DNA of 39,361 nt from Pseudomonas sp. GM21 (GCF_000282215.1 NZ_AKJS01000099.1:1-39361), one strand, 5' to 3'; positions 29,889 to 38,725 are shown, counted from the first letter of the stretch. Translations and numbers: made by a program. Notes: generated from the letters alone by a model not told the origin.

Positions 29889-30500
29889 TCATTCCCGGTC
29901 AGTGAGCAGTGACCGAAGCACCATCCGTTGTACGTCCCTGATGAGTACCTCCGTGCGGAAATCATGAATGAGCGGCCCCAGCACCACGCCATCAAGCATG
30001 GCCCGCACGGCGGCCACCGTGATGTTCAGGTCATCGACCTGGAACCGTTTGCCAGCAATACCCAGCGCAATAATGTCTTTCAAAAGCTGCGCCTGCCTGG
30101 CGCGCAATCCCTCGATTTTCTCCCTTCGAACGGGCTCCAGGCAGTAGCTCTCGCGCGTGGACAGTATGTGCCACTGGCGCCGTGGCAACGCGAACCGCAA
30201 GTAAGCGCCGAGGTAGTGCCCTAATGCAGACCTTGGATCGAAGCGGGCGAGGGGCGTTTTGCTGACGCAGTGGAGCAGGTGATATTCATGTTCCTCAATG
30301 AACTCGAACAGAAGGCATTGTTTGCTTTCGATGTAGTGATAAAGCGAACCCGCTTGCAACCCTGCGTGCTCGGCAAGCTGACGCAAGCTCACGGCCTGAT
30401 ACCCCTCATTGACGAACATGCGCAGAGCAACACTGCGGATAGCCTCCAGCCTGGACGCCGATGCGTTACTGACATGAGTGGTTGCAATCTTGGTCATCAT
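29889..30500 (-). CDS. TetR-family transcriptional regulator
   Basis: A 203-residue TetR regulator. The DNA-binding domain is LEAIRSVALRMFVNEGYQAVSLRQLAEHAGLQAGSLYHYIESKQCLLFEFIEEH, with the classic GSLYHYIESK recognition-helix end. The C-terminal helical ligand domain resembles regulators with a TetR_C-type fold that cover fatty-acid or aromatic effectors. Two adjacent ATGs (30500 and 30497) are possible; neither has a strong ribosome site. It precedes DUF6130 on the same strand and follows the OprD porin stop by about 70 bp, so it may be transcribed with either. Its target is unknown. Confidence 0.9.
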   Translation of the reverse strand: MMTKIATTHVSNASASRLEAIRSVALRMFVNEGYQAVSLRQLAEHAGLQAGSLYHYIESKQCLLFEFIEEHEYHLLHCVSKTPLARFDPRSALGHYLGAYLRFALPRRQWHILSTRESYCLEPVRREKIEGLRARQAQLLKDIIALGIAGKRFQVDDLNITVAAVRAMLDGVVLGPLIHDFRTEVLIRDVQRMVLRSLLTDRE

Positions 30501-30569
30501 GATTACCGTTGCCCGGCCCCGAACAGGGCGGCCGGGGCTGTCGTAGGGAAGCCCTTGATGGGTTCGAAT

Positions 30570-31904
30570 TCAAAACAAGGGAAGCGTGTAGGACATCACT
30601 AGTCGCGTCTGATCCTGGGCGCCGTCACTCGGTACATCACTTCGAAGCATCGCGTTTTTCAGGCCCAATCCCAGCCCCTTGAGGTGGCCGCTTTGAATGA
30701 CGTAGTCAACAATGATGTCGCGCTCCCACTCTTGAGCATCCTGTGCACCAGACTGGATGATATGGGTGCCACGGTAGTAGCCAACGGACGCTGTCAGGCC
30801 GGGGAATCCAGAAGCAACGAAGTTATAGGAGTACATGCCGAACACGGTATCTTCGCCCGCCCGCAGGAAGCTCGAGACGAATCTGTCCGTAGGCAGATAA
30901 GTACTGGAGCCGGCGGCGCCTTCGCCAGTGCTGGCCTGGTTCAATTGGGTGAAGTTGCTGCCCGAAGACACACTCTGATAGCCACCGGTGAGCGAATGGC
31001 CGCCCACGTTGTAAGTAAAAATCGCCGCCCAAGTGTCATTGTCTATTCGGCCCGGGGTATCGCCAAAGCCGCTGAGCGTATAGCCGGAAGCGCGTCCCTG
31101 GGCACTATCGTTTTTACCCTCCGCCCGGGTTCCGAAGTAGCGCAAATCGGTTTTGAATGTTTGCCCTTCGGCAATGGGGAACGTGTGTATCAAGCCAAGA
31201 AAGTCTTGATCGTAATAATTTTCGAGTTTGGCATGGTAATACTGTAGTAGAAGCGGCTTGCTCAATTGATAGTCTGCTCCGGCGAAGGAGAAATTGTTGC
31301 TTTCACGCCGCCCTCCAGCAACGGCCAGCCCCGAACGGTTGGTCGAAGCTCGCCCGGTGGCTTCGTTGATGCGCCCGCCAACCAGAGTCAAGTTGTCCAG
31401 GGGTTTGGAGGTCAACATTGCACCTTCGAACAATTGCGGGAGCAGTCGGCCGTCGTTCGCTACCAGGATCGGCAGTTTGGGGAGCAGCGTTCCGACCTTG
31501 AGTTCGGTGTTTGATAATTTGGCCTTGGCGGTGACACCCAGCCGGCTGAACTCATGAACAGCCTTCCCATCGCTGTCATCGGGAAACATGGAACTGCCCC
31601 GATGATTGCCTGCCCCTCCGTCCAGGCGTACGCCCAGGGTACCGAGTGCATCAAGCCCGAAGCCTAATGTGCCATCGGTGTAGCCTGACTTGAGATCCAG
31701 CATGAAGCCATTGCCCCACTCGCGTATTTTGCTTTGGCCTTGAGGACCTGGCTGATTTCTATAGTCGTTATTGAAGTAGAAATTGCGCACGTTCAGGTTT
31801 CCCTGGCTGTCCGCCAGGAAGTCAGCGAAAGCAGTGCCCGGGCCGGCCAACAAGCAGCCAATGGCGCACAGCATTAAAGGATTTACAGGGGAAGTTTTTG
31901 TCAT
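30570..31904 (-). CDS. OprD-family outer-membrane porin
   Basis: A 444-residue outer-membrane protein with an N-terminal signal peptide (cleavage after AFA) and the OprD hallmarks: DFLADSQGNLNVRNFYFNNDYRN, REWGNGFMLDLKSGYTDGTLGFGLDALGTLGVRLDGG, LPKLPILVANDGRLLPQLFEGAMLTSKPL, and a terminal Phe (SYTLPLF). OprD-type channels admit amino acids, organic acids or aromatic acids. It is next to the ACS transporter, hydroxyacid dehydrogenase and lactonase genes, so it probably brings in the same substrate. The leader carries A-rich CA motifs around the AGGAG ribosome site, suggesting Hfq/Crc control. Confidence 0.93.
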   Translation of the reverse strand: MTKTSPVNPLMLCAIGCLLAGPGTAFADFLADSQGNLNVRNFYFNNDYRNQPGPQGQSKIREWGNGFMLDLKSGYTDGTLGFGLDALGTLGVRLDGGAGNHRGSSMFPDDSDGKAVHEFSRLGVTAKAKLSNTELKVGTLLPKLPILVANDGRLLPQLFEGAMLTSKPLDNLTLVGGRINEATGRASTNRSGLAVAGGRRESNNFSFAGADYQLSKPLLLQYYHAKLENYYDQDFLGLIHTFPIAEGQTFKTDLRYFGTRAEGKNDSAQGRASGYTLSGFGDTPGRIDNDTWAAIFTYNVGGHSLTGGYQSVSSGSNFTQLNQASTGEGAAGSSTYLPTDRFVSSFLRAGEDTVFGMYSYNFVASGFPGLTASVGYYRGTHIIQSGAQDAQEWERDIIVDYVIQSGHLKGLGLGLKNAMLRSDVPSDGAQDQTRLVMSYTLPLF

Positions 31905-31912
31905 TGTTATGT

Positions 31913-31939
31913 GCTCCTGTTGTTTTTTTAATTGTTGTT
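31913..31939 (-). promoter_or_regulatory. Candidate Hfq/Crc site in porin leader
   Basis: On the minus strand AACAACAAT (31939-31931) is followed by AAAAAAACAACAGGAGC (31929-31913), where AAnAAnAA overlaps the ribosome-binding site. Catabolite repression is inferred. Confidence 0.55.
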
Positions 31940-32055
31940 TTGTAGGCGCGCAGGTTTTTTCGAGGCGAGTTCAGCCTGGCCCTGACAGTTTCATCAGGGC
32001 GTACTGGGCCTCAGCGCATGTGCTTTAAAATTGACTCGGAGGTGCTGTCGGCGAT

Positions 32056-33375
32056 TTAAACTGTCTGGGCGACAGGTGTCGGGCGCAGGCGGTAAACGAG
32101 CAAGCCGAGCCCACCACCGACGACCAGTATCGAAGCCATGATGTACATCGCCGCATGGGTATTGCCGGTTACTTGAGTCAACCAACCCACGACAATCGTG
32201 CTGAAGAAACCGGCAATATTGCCCAGTGAGTTGATCAACGCCACGCCCGTCGCGGCGGCTGCGCCACCAACCACTGCACTGGGCATGCCCCAGAAAACCG
32301 GCAGGCTGCTGACCATCGCGGCCGTGCCGATGGTCAGGCCAATCATGCCAAGCAACAGGTTGTCGCCGAAATAGGTGCCGAAGGCTATGCCCAGTGCGCC
32401 GATGCTGGCGCAAATTGCCAAATGCCAGCGGTACTCCCCACGCCGGTCGGAACTACGCCCTACCAGCACCATAGTGATTGCAGCGGCCGCATAGGGGATG
32501 GCACTGAGCACACCGATCACCGCCGGTTGCTGCACGCCGCTGTTACGGATAATGGTCGGAAGCCAGAAGCTGATCACGTACTGGCCCAGCACCAGGCAGA
32601 AATACACGGCGCCGAGCAGCCAGATCTGCGGATTGACCAAGCCGTCGCGCAGGCGATGGCTCTGTTTCTGCGAAGCCTCACGATCGATGGCCGCCTGCAT
32701 GCCCTGGCGTTCTTCAGGCGTGAGCCAATGCGCATCAGCGATTCTGTCGCGCAGCAGGAAGAATACTGCCGCCCCAAGGGCTACTGCAGGCAGCCCTTCG
32801 ATGACAAACAGCCACTGCCAGCCAGCGTAACCCGCGACGCCGTTGAGGTTTTGCAGGATAAAGCCCGAGATAAGCGCGCCGAGCATGCTCGAGACGGGCA
32901 GGGCGGTAATGAACATCGCCGTCATCACCCCGCGTCGATGGCTGGGGAACCAGGTGGTGAGATAGAAGATGATGCCGGGAAAGAATCCCGCCTCGGCAAT
33001 ACCAATCAGCAAACGCAGTGCGTAGAAGGCCAGGGGCGTCTCAATGAACATCATCGCCGCCGACAAAAGCCCCCAGGTCACCATGATGCGAGCGATCCAG
33101 CGGCGAGCGCCAAAGCGGTGCAGGGCGATGTTGCTGGGGATTTCGAACATCAGGTAACCGACGAAGAAAATGCCCGCACCCAAGCCATAAACGGCATCAC
33201 TGAATTTCAGATCGTCGAGCATCTGCAACTTGGCGAAACCGACGTTGACCCGGTCCAGATAAGCGACCAGATAACAGACGATCAACAGCGGGATAATCCG
33301 CCAGGCCGTCTTGCGGTAGGCTGATTTCAATGCGTGGTCGGGCATCACGCCCGCCGGGAGTGGAGGTTGGTTCAT
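32056..33375 (-). CDS. MFS transporter, anion:cation symporter (ACS) type
   Basis: A 439-residue, 12-TM major-facilitator protein. The start has IIPLLIVCYLVAYLDRVNVGFAKLQM, typical of ACS-family (phthalate, tartrate, glucarate type) permeases; GRSSDRRGEYRWH is the central loop and FYLTTWFPSHRRGVMTAMF another ACS motif. It would import an organic anion with protons. Start 33375 lies after a GAGG site; the frame runs open to 33471 across the LysR 3' end. It lies between LysR and the porin, all on the same strand. The leader has the CA motif, so it is probably subject to the same catabolite control as the porin and dehydrogenase. Confidence 0.93.
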   Translation of the reverse strand: MNQPPLPAGVMPDHALKSAYRKTAWRIIPLLIVCYLVAYLDRVNVGFAKLQMLDDLKFSDAVYGLGAGIFFVGYLMFEIPSNIALHRFGARRWIARIMVTWGLLSAAMMFIETPLAFYALRLLIGIAEAGFFPGIIFYLTTWFPSHRRGVMTAMFITALPVSSMLGALISGFILQNLNGVAGYAGWQWLFVIEGLPAVALGAAVFFLLRDRIADAHWLTPEERQGMQAAIDREASQKQSHRLRDGLVNPQIWLLGAVYFCLVLGQYVISFWLPTIIRNSGVQQPAVIGVLSAIPYAAAAITMVLVGRSSDRRGEYRWHLAICASIGALGIAFGTYFGDNLLLGMIGLTIGTAAMVSSLPVFWGMPSAVVGGAAAATGVALINSLGNIAGFFSTIVVGWLTQVTGNTHAAMYIMASILVVGGGLGLLVYRLRPTPVAQTV

Positions 33376-33381
33376 GTCTAG

Positions 33382-33400
33382 CCTCTTTATTGTTGTTGTC
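33382..33400 (-). promoter_or_regulatory. Candidate Hfq/Crc site in ACS transporter leader
   Basis: The minus-strand leader reads GACAACAACAATAAAGAGG just before the ATG at 33375, with AAnAAnAA next to the GAGG ribosome site. Catabolite repression is inferred. Confidence 0.55.
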
Positions 33401-33422
33401 GAAGCGAAGATGAAACTCTTGT

Positions 33423-34370
33423 TCAGGTAGCAGGCAGTAAGCGTGTCGAAGGCCATTCGCCTGACCGGCACATGTCGTGTACCACCTGGCTTATCAGTTG
33501 CGCGATCAAGGTCCGCAGGTTGCTGGCGGGTCGCGTTCCGCAGGTGCAGATACCCAGCGTCCGGAATACGCCAGGCGCAGCGAAGGGGTGGGCAACCAAG
33601 CGCCCTTCAGCCACTTCCCGCACCGCCAGATTGAGCGGCATGATGGTCGGTCCAATGCCAGCCTCGACGGCACTTTTGAGGATGTAGACCGAGTTGACTT
33701 CCATGGCTATTGCGGCGGGCGCTCGCTGTTGCTGTTCCAAGGCCCGATCGACGATGGCCCGGGTGCTGTGACTGTGGGCCTTGCTGGGAAAGACCAGCGG
33801 CCGCGTGACGGCCTGGGCCAGGGTCACCTCGCCGGGTGGCGGCGCCTCAGGGTCGTTGGCGCGATGGATCAGATAGAGGTCCTCTTCAATCAGTGGCGTA
33901 AAGCTCACTTCCGCAGGCAATCCCGTTGGCGTGAACAGCGCGATGTCGACACTGCCACGGATCAACTGGTCGACCAGATTGCCGGTCAACTCTTCATTCA
34001 ATTGCAGTTCCACCTGGGGGTAGATCCGGCCCACTGCCTGCAGCAGCGGCAGGGCAATGATCGGTGAAACGCTCTGCGGCAGCGCCACGACGATGGAACC
34101 CGTCAATACGCCATGCCCCGGCAGGACCGCCGCCTTGGCATCGCGCAATTGCTTGAGAATGCCCAAGGCATACTCGTAGAACACCTGGCCTGCCTCGTTG
34201 ATGGCGATGCCGCTATTGCTGCGATGGAACAGCGTCACACCCAATTCGTCTTCCAGCGCGCACATCTGCTTGCTCAACGCCGATTGCGCGATGAGCACCT
34301 TGCGGGCTGCTCCTGAAAGGCTGCCCGCATCGGCAACGGCCAGGAAGTATTTGAGCTGGCGGATTTCCAT
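33423..34370 (-). CDS. LysR-family transcriptional regulator
   Basis: A 315-residue LysR regulator. The helix-turn-helix is MEIRQLKYFLAVADAGSLSGAARKVLIAQSALSKQMCALEDELGVTLFHRS. The effector domain starts GSIVVALPQSVSPIIALPLLQA and includes SVEAGIGPTIMPL-like sequence (SAVEAGIGPTIMPLNLA), with Cys in ICTCGT. It resembles regulators of the Nac/CbL-like group that drive catabolic operons. ATG 34370 has GAGG eight bases upstream; the frame runs open to 34559. It is 26 bp downstream of the dehydrogenase gene and 47 bp upstream of the transporter start, so it is embedded in the operon it probably regulates. The ligand is probably the pathway substrate. Confidence 0.92.
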   Translation of the reverse strand: MEIRQLKYFLAVADAGSLSGAARKVLIAQSALSKQMCALEDELGVTLFHRSNSGIAINEAGQVFYEYALGILKQLRDAKAAVLPGHGVLTGSIVVALPQSVSPIIALPLLQAVGRIYPQVELQLNEELTGNLVDQLIRGSVDIALFTPTGLPAEVSFTPLIEEDLYLIHRANDPEAPPPGEVTLAQAVTRPLVFPSKAHSHSTRAIVDRALEQQQRAPAAIAMEVNSVYILKSAVEAGIGPTIMPLNLAVREVAEGRLVAHPFAAPGVFRTLGICTCGTRPASNLRTLIAQLISQVVHDMCRSGEWPSTRLLPAT

Positions 34371-34396
34371 AAGCGTACCTCTTGCAAGTCTCGGGT

Positions 34397-35821
34397 TTAC
34401 GCCGCCGGTGTACCGCGGGCAAAAATCTTCCCGGGGTTCATCAATTGTTGTGGGTCCAGCGCTGCCTTGATGGCCGCCATGGTGTCTACCGCGTTCTGGC
34501 CAAATTCCGACAGCATGAATGATTGCTTGGTCAGGCCGACGCCGTGTTCTCCGGTGCACGAACCGTTCATGGCGATGGCGCGTTCGGCCAGACGGTGAGC
34601 GACGAGGGTTGCTCGTTCCAATTGTGCCGGGTCGGCCGGGTCGATCAGGATCACCGCATGAAAGTTTCCATCGCCAACGTGGCCGAATATGGGGGCCAGC
34701 AAGTCGTGTTCCTGCAGATCGATGGCCGTCGCCTCAATGCATTCGGCCAGTCGCGAGATAGGGACAACCGCATCGGTCGTGACCGAGCGACAACCTGGGC
34801 GCAGCGCCAGTGCGGCGAAGTAGGCATCATGCCGTGCCTGCCAAAGTCGGCTGCGGTCTTCAGGGTGCAGCGCCCATTCAAAGTCCTGTCCACCCTGTTC
34901 GTCGGCGAGCATGCGTAGCGTTTCCACCTGTTCCTTGACGCTGGACTCGGAGCCATGCAGTTCGAAGAACAGGGAAGGGGCCTCTTGCAGCGTGGTCTTG
35001 CTGTAGGCATTGAGCGCGCGAACCGTCAATGCGTCGATCAGTTCAATGCGCGCCATCGGTATGCCCAACTGGATGGCCTGGATAACCGTGCGCACCGCGT
35101 GATCGACACTGGGAAAATTGCACACGGCCGCCGAAATGGCCTCCGGGATCGGGTGCAGTTTTACCGTCAGTTCGGCAACGGTGGCCAAGGTGCCGCCGGA
35201 GCCCACCAATAGGTGAGTCAGGTCATAGCCTGCCGACGACTTGCGTGCCCGGCCGCCGGTCTGCAGCACACGGCCATCGGCAAGTACGGCCGTCATGGCC
35301 AGGACGTTTTCGCGCATCGTTCCGTAGCGCACCGCGTTGGTACCCGAAGCTCGGGTGGCCGCCATGCCGCCCAATGAAGCATCTGCACCCGGGTCGATCG
35401 GGAAGAACAAGCCGGTCCCGTGCAAGGCGGCATTCAACTGTTTGCGGGTCACCCCTGGTTGTACCGTGACATCCATGTCGTCGACGCGCACTTCGATGAT
35501 CTGGTTCATGCCCGACACATCTATGCAGATGCCGCCGTGTACCGCATGTAACCACCCCTCCAGAGAGCTGCCGCTACCGTAGGGGATGATCGGCACTCGA
35601 TGGGTGTGGCAGGCCTTCTGCACGCTGACGATCTCTGCAAGGCTGTTCACAAAGGCCACCGCTTGCGGCGGCATGGGATCAAGGGCGGAAATGTCACTGC
35701 CGTGGTGCTCACGAACACTCGCTGAAGAACTGAACCTGGCACCGAGCAGGGCAGTCAGTTCTTCGAGCAGCGCTGATGGCAGCGATTTGAATTCAAACGT
35801 ATTGATCGCAGGGCCTTGCAT
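34397..35821 (-). CDS. FAD-binding 2-hydroxyacid dehydrogenase (D-lactate/glycolate oxidase type)
   Basis: A 474-residue flavoprotein of the GlcD/Dld group. The FAD-binding PCMH domain includes RVPIIPYGSGSSLEGWLHAVHGGICIDVSGMN (~75-106) and DPGADASLGGMAATRASGTNAVRYGTMRENV. The substrate domain has GHVGDGNFHAV (from residue 380; His381 and His388 are metal/substrate candidates) and NGSCTGEHGVGLTKQ. It would oxidise a D-2-hydroxy acid to a 2-oxo acid with electrons to a quinone or cytochrome. There is no GlcE or FeS subunit gene next to it, so it is a single-subunit type. It lies first in the minus-strand group and is divergent from the amidohydrolase gene. A CA motif precedes its AGGAG. Confidence 0.9.
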   Translation of the reverse strand: MQGPAINTFEFKSLPSALLEELTALLGARFSSSASVREHHGSDISALDPMPPQAVAFVNSLAEIVSVQKACHTHRVPIIPYGSGSSLEGWLHAVHGGICIDVSGMNQIIEVRVDDMDVTVQPGVTRKQLNAALHGTGLFFPIDPGADASLGGMAATRASGTNAVRYGTMRENVLAMTAVLADGRVLQTGGRARKSSAGYDLTHLLVGSGGTLATVAELTVKLHPIPEAISAAVCNFPSVDHAVRTVIQAIQLGIPMARIELIDALTVRALNAYSKTTLQEAPSLFFELHGSESSVKEQVETLRMLADEQGGQDFEWALHPEDRSRLWQARHDAYFAALALRPGCRSVTTDAVVPISRLAECIEATAIDLQEHDLLAPIFGHVGDGNFHAVILIDPADPAQLERATLVAHRLAERAIAMNGSCTGEHGVGLTKQSFMLSEFGQNAVDTMAAIKAALDPQQLMNPGKIFARGTPAA

Positions 35822-35830
35822 GCAGGGATC

Positions 35831-35846
35831 TCCTGTTGTTTTTGTT
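35831..35846 (-). promoter_or_regulatory. Candidate Hfq/Crc site in dehydrogenase leader
   Basis: The minus strand reads AACAAAAACAACAGGA immediately before the ribosome site and the ATG at 35821. It contains AAnAAnAA-type triplets. Catabolite repression is inferred. Confidence 0.55.
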
Positions 35847-36015
35847 CATGCCGAGCGTCGTTGGAGTACGAGGCATCCGGCACGGGGAGTGGAGTTGGCT
35901 ATATCTTAGCCGCATGGACGGGCTTGCGGTTATGCAGAATAGAGATGGCCCTATCCCTGGGGCAGATGGTGGCCCCAACGGTTCTTGGGGTAGTCCGCTG
36001 CCGGCGCGGGCGCTT

Positions 36016-36034
36016 TTTTCCGGCATAAGGAAAA
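36016..36034. promoter_or_regulatory. LysR-box-like dyad
   Basis: TTTTCC (36016-36021), a 7-bp spacer, and GGAAAA (36029-36034). The size and position between divergent catabolic genes suit a binding site for the nearby LysR protein; this is inference. Confidence 0.4.
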
Positions 36035-36095
36035 CCGATACCTGCTTAATGACTTCACAGACGACGCTGGGCAAGCGTTTGCTTTAAGTTCGACG

Positions 36096-36113
36096 CTACC
36101 GACTTGACGGTAG
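36096..36113. promoter_or_regulatory. Dyad upstream of the amidohydrolase
   Basis: CTACCG (36096-36101), six bases, CGGTAG (36108-36113), about 55 bp before the amidohydrolase ATG. It may be an operator or a small hairpin; the regulator is unknown. Confidence 0.35.
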
Positions 36114-36167
36114 TAGCGGCGATTGACTCGCTATAGCCGCCATACTAATAAATCAAAGGAATTGAAC

Positions 36168-37187
36168 ATGGCCATGCGTTTCGATGACAGCGGGTTCTCC
36201 CGCCGCTCGCTGCTCAAAAAAAGCTCCGTCGTGCTGACAGCCAGCGCCGCGCTCAGCATGCCGATCCTCAGTCAGGCCGCCTCAAACAGTGGTCAGCAAA
36301 GCGCAGACAAACCCGGCAGCGATCAATCACCAGGTCCGGTTATGGATTCCCAACAACTCACTCTGTTGTCTCAGCCCAAGATCGATTGCCACCATCATGT
36401 GATCGACCCGGTCCAATTCCCCTATCCCGCGGACGCTACCTACCAGCCGGCAGGACCTGAGGTCGGTCCTGCGGCGTATTACCAGCAGGTCATGCAGGCC
36501 TATGGCATTCGCCATTCAGTGATCGTGCAGCCGACCTCCGCTTATGGCTACGACAACAGTTGTCTACTAGACACGCTGGCGCGCAACAAGGGGCGCCATA
36601 AAGGTGTCGTCGTCGTGCCGAGCGACATCTCCAGCGAGACGCTCGCGCAGTACAAGGCGCAGGGTGTAATCGGTGTGGCACTCAACGCTGCGCTGCTGGG
36701 CCCCGAGCGTTTTCTGAAGGTTGATACCCTGATGGGGCGCTTGGCCGAGCTGGACCTGTTTGCCCAGATCCAGGTGAAGGACGATCAGTTGCTCGCGCTG
36801 TTGCCCTTGCTTGAGCGTACCCGACCGCGTGTGCTGATCGACCACTCCGGCCGGCCCGATGCCAGTGCCGGCTTGCAACAACCGGCCTTCCAGGCACTGC
36901 TGTCTCTTGCCGGCAACGGACGTACCTTCGTCAAACTCTCCGGGCTGTCGCAATACTCCAGGCAGAGTTACCCCTATGCCGATGCCCAACCCTACCAACT
37001 GGCATTGCTGCAGGCATTCACTGCCGAAAACTGTATGTGGGGCACCGACTGGCCGTTCTTGCGCGCGCGTCAAAACATGGAGTTGGGCACCGTTCTGACA
37101 AACTTCGGCGAGATGTTCCCGAATGCCAGCGACCGCCAGCAGATACTTTGGGAGACCCCCAAACGCCTGTTCGGCTTTACTGCCTGA
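36168..37187 (+). CDS. Tat-exported amidohydrolase (lactonase-like)
   Basis: A 339-residue protein with a twin-arginine signal: FSRRSLLKKSS (Arg12-Arg13), a hydrophobic stretch to about residue 35, then AQ-rich linker. The mature part is an amidohydrolase-2 TIM barrel: IDCHHHVIDP with metal-type His75-x-His77, VLIDHSGRPD, and GTDWPF near the C terminus. Relatives hydrolyse lactones and related rings, such as 2-pyrone-4,6-dicarboxylate and sulfomuconolactone. The AAAGGA ribosome site is well placed. Because it folds before export and acts in the periplasm, it may open a lactone ahead of uptake through the neighbouring porin and transporter. It is divergent from the dehydrogenase. Confidence 0.88.
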   Translation: MAMRFDDSGFSRRSLLKKSSVVLTASAALSMPILSQAASNSGQQSADKPGSDQSPGPVMDSQQLTLLSQPKIDCHHHVIDPVQFPYPADATYQPAGPEVGPAAYYQQVMQAYGIRHSVIVQPTSAYGYDNSCLLDTLARNKGRHKGVVVVPSDISSETLAQYKAQGVIGVALNAALLGPERFLKVDTLMGRLAELDLFAQIQVKDDQLLALLPLLERTRPRVLIDHSGRPDASAGLQQPAFQALLSLAGNGRTFVKLSGLSQYSRQSYPYADAQPYQLALLQAFTAENCMWGTDWPFLRARQNMELGTVLTNFGEMFPNASDRQQILWETPKRLFGFTA

Positions 37188-37243
37188 CCAATACGTCACG
37201 ATTGACTCGGATGGGTAGGCAGTGCCCAGGGCCGGATGAGGGC

Positions 37244-38377
37244 TTAGTTGACCATCACCTCGTCCAGTGCCTGCTCGAGGGTGCTGACCGTGCGCTCGAT
37301 ATTTTGCAGTTTTTCGAGTCCGAACAGACCGATGCGGAAGGTCTGGAAGTCGGCCGGCTCGTCGCATTGCAACGGAACTCCGGCGGCGATCTGTAGGCCG
37401 TGGTTGGCAAATTTCTTGCCGCTCTTGATGTCGGCATCATCGGTGTAGCTCACCACTACGCCCGGGGCCTGAAAGCCGGCTGCGGCCACGCTTTTGATGC
37501 CTTTGCCGGTCAACATTGCGCGCACCCGATCACCCAGAGCCTGTTGTTCGTCGCGGACCTTGTCGAAACCGTAGGCTTGCGTCTCTTTCATCACTTCGTT
37601 AAACCGCGCGAGGGAATCGCTGGGCATGGTCGCATGGTAGGCATGTCCGCCCTGTTCGTAGGCCTGCATGATCTGAAGCCACTTTTTCAGGTCGCAGGCG
37701 AAGCTGCTGCTTTGCGTCTGCTCGATGCGCTCGAGGGCCAAAGAACTGAACATCACCAGGGCGCAGCAAGGGGAGGCGCTCCAGCCTTTCTGCGGTGCGC
37801 TGATCAACAGGTCGACTGCGCATTTGTGCATGTCAACCCAAAGCGTGCCTGAGGCGATGCAGTCCAGCACGAACAGGCCACCCACCGCATGCACGGCGTC
37901 GCCGACGGCCCGCAGGTAATCGTCGGGCAGGATAATCCCTGATGAGGTTTCAACGTGGGGGGCGAAGACAATCTGCGGCTTCTGCGCCGCAATGGCTGCC
38001 AGCACTTCGTCCAGAGGGGGAGGGGCGTAGGCAGCCTGGCGACCCGTGTCGACCGGTCGGGCTTTCAGCACCGTGGTGTCCGCCGGGATGTTGCCCATCT
38101 CAAGGATCTGGCTCCAGCGATAACTGAACCAGCCGTTGCGTATCACCAGGCATTGCTGGTCGGTGGCAAACTGTCGCGCCACCGCTTCCATGCCGAATGT
38201 GCCGCTGCCCGGCACCACCGCAACAGCCTGGGCGTTGTAGACCTGTTTCAGGGTCCTGGAAATGTTCTTCATCACGGCTTGAAATGACTGCGACATGTGG
38301 TTGAGCGAGCGGTCGGTGTAGACCACTGAGTACTCGACCAGCCCCTCGGGATCGATACTGGGATATAGCTTTGACAT
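37244..38377 (-). CDS. PLP-dependent class V aminotransferase
   Basis: A 377-residue aminotransferase of the serine-glyoxylate/alanine-glyoxylate/phosphonate group. PLP features are PGSGTFGMEAV near residue 56, HVETSSGIILP at 141-151, the cofactor-ring Asp172 in FVLDCIASGT, and Lys197 in SAPQKGWSASP as the Schiff-base lysine. It would transfer an amino group onto a keto acid or glyoxylate. AAGGAG lies before ATG 38377; the frame is open to 38494. It converges on the amidohydrolase gene. The pathway link is that the dehydrogenase makes a keto acid and this enzyme transaminates it, but it lies on its own transcription unit, so this is inference. Confidence 0.9.
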   Translation of the reverse strand: MSKLYPSIDPEGLVEYSVVYTDRSLNHMSQSFQAVMKNISRTLKQVYNAQAVAVVPGSGTFGMEAVARQFATDQQCLVIRNGWFSYRWSQILEMGNIPADTTVLKARPVDTGRQAAYAPPPLDEVLAAIAAQKPQIVFAPHVETSSGIILPDDYLRAVGDAVHAVGGLFVLDCIASGTLWVDMHKCAVDLLISAPQKGWSASPCCALVMFSSLALERIEQTQSSSFACDLKKWLQIMQAYEQGGHAYHATMPSDSLARFNEVMKETQAYGFDKVRDEQQALGDRVRAMLTGKGIKSVAAAGFQAPGVVVSYTDDADIKSGKKFANHGLQIAAGVPLQCDEPADFQTFRIGLFGLEKLQNIERTVSTLEQALDEVMVN

Positions 38378-38551
38378 GGGTGACTCCTTTGGCAGAGATG
38401 TCAGTGGTATCGACCCTGCCCTAAGCCTTGGCAAATGACAAGATTGCTCGGGATTGAATTGCGACTTCTGTCGAAAGATTGAATCCACAGCCAATAGCGG
38501 GCATTCAGTCCAGGCTATTGGCCAATGATCGGGACAGTTCGTCCCCGTCTC

Positions 38552-38692
38552 TCAATTGACTTTATTCAATTGTGGCAACTGCCACTTGCCCGAAAGCACG
38601 TCCTCTGAAGGCTGGTAAAGGCGCAACATCACGTAGAAACCGCCTTCGGGTGCCGGAAGCCAGTTAGCGGCATTCTCTCCCTGCGGTTTTTT
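38552..38692 (-). pseudogene. DUF1254/DUF1214 protein C-terminal fragment
   Basis: Read on the minus strand, the last ~46 codons encode KKPQGENAANWLPAPEGGFY, then VMLRLYQPSEDVLSGKWQLP, QLNKVN and stop. NWLPAP-GFY-MLRLY-P is the characteristic end of DUF1214-containing proteins, which are normally several hundred residues. The open frame continues upstream to 39094 but does not resemble the family and crosses the PepSY remnant, so only this tail survives. Confidence 0.75.
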
Positions 38693-38725
38693 GTGGGTGT
38701 GAGTTGTAACTGGTAAATCCAGGCT

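Larger units (their letters stand above)
35822..36167. other. 346-bp divergent regulatory region
   Basis: It separates the dehydrogenase (leftward) and amidohydrolase (rightward) starts. It holds a dyad TTTTCC-N7-GGAAAA (36016-36034), a second dyad CTACCG-N6-CGGTAG (36096-36113), and the leftward CA motif. No gene is apparent. Confidence 0.65.
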
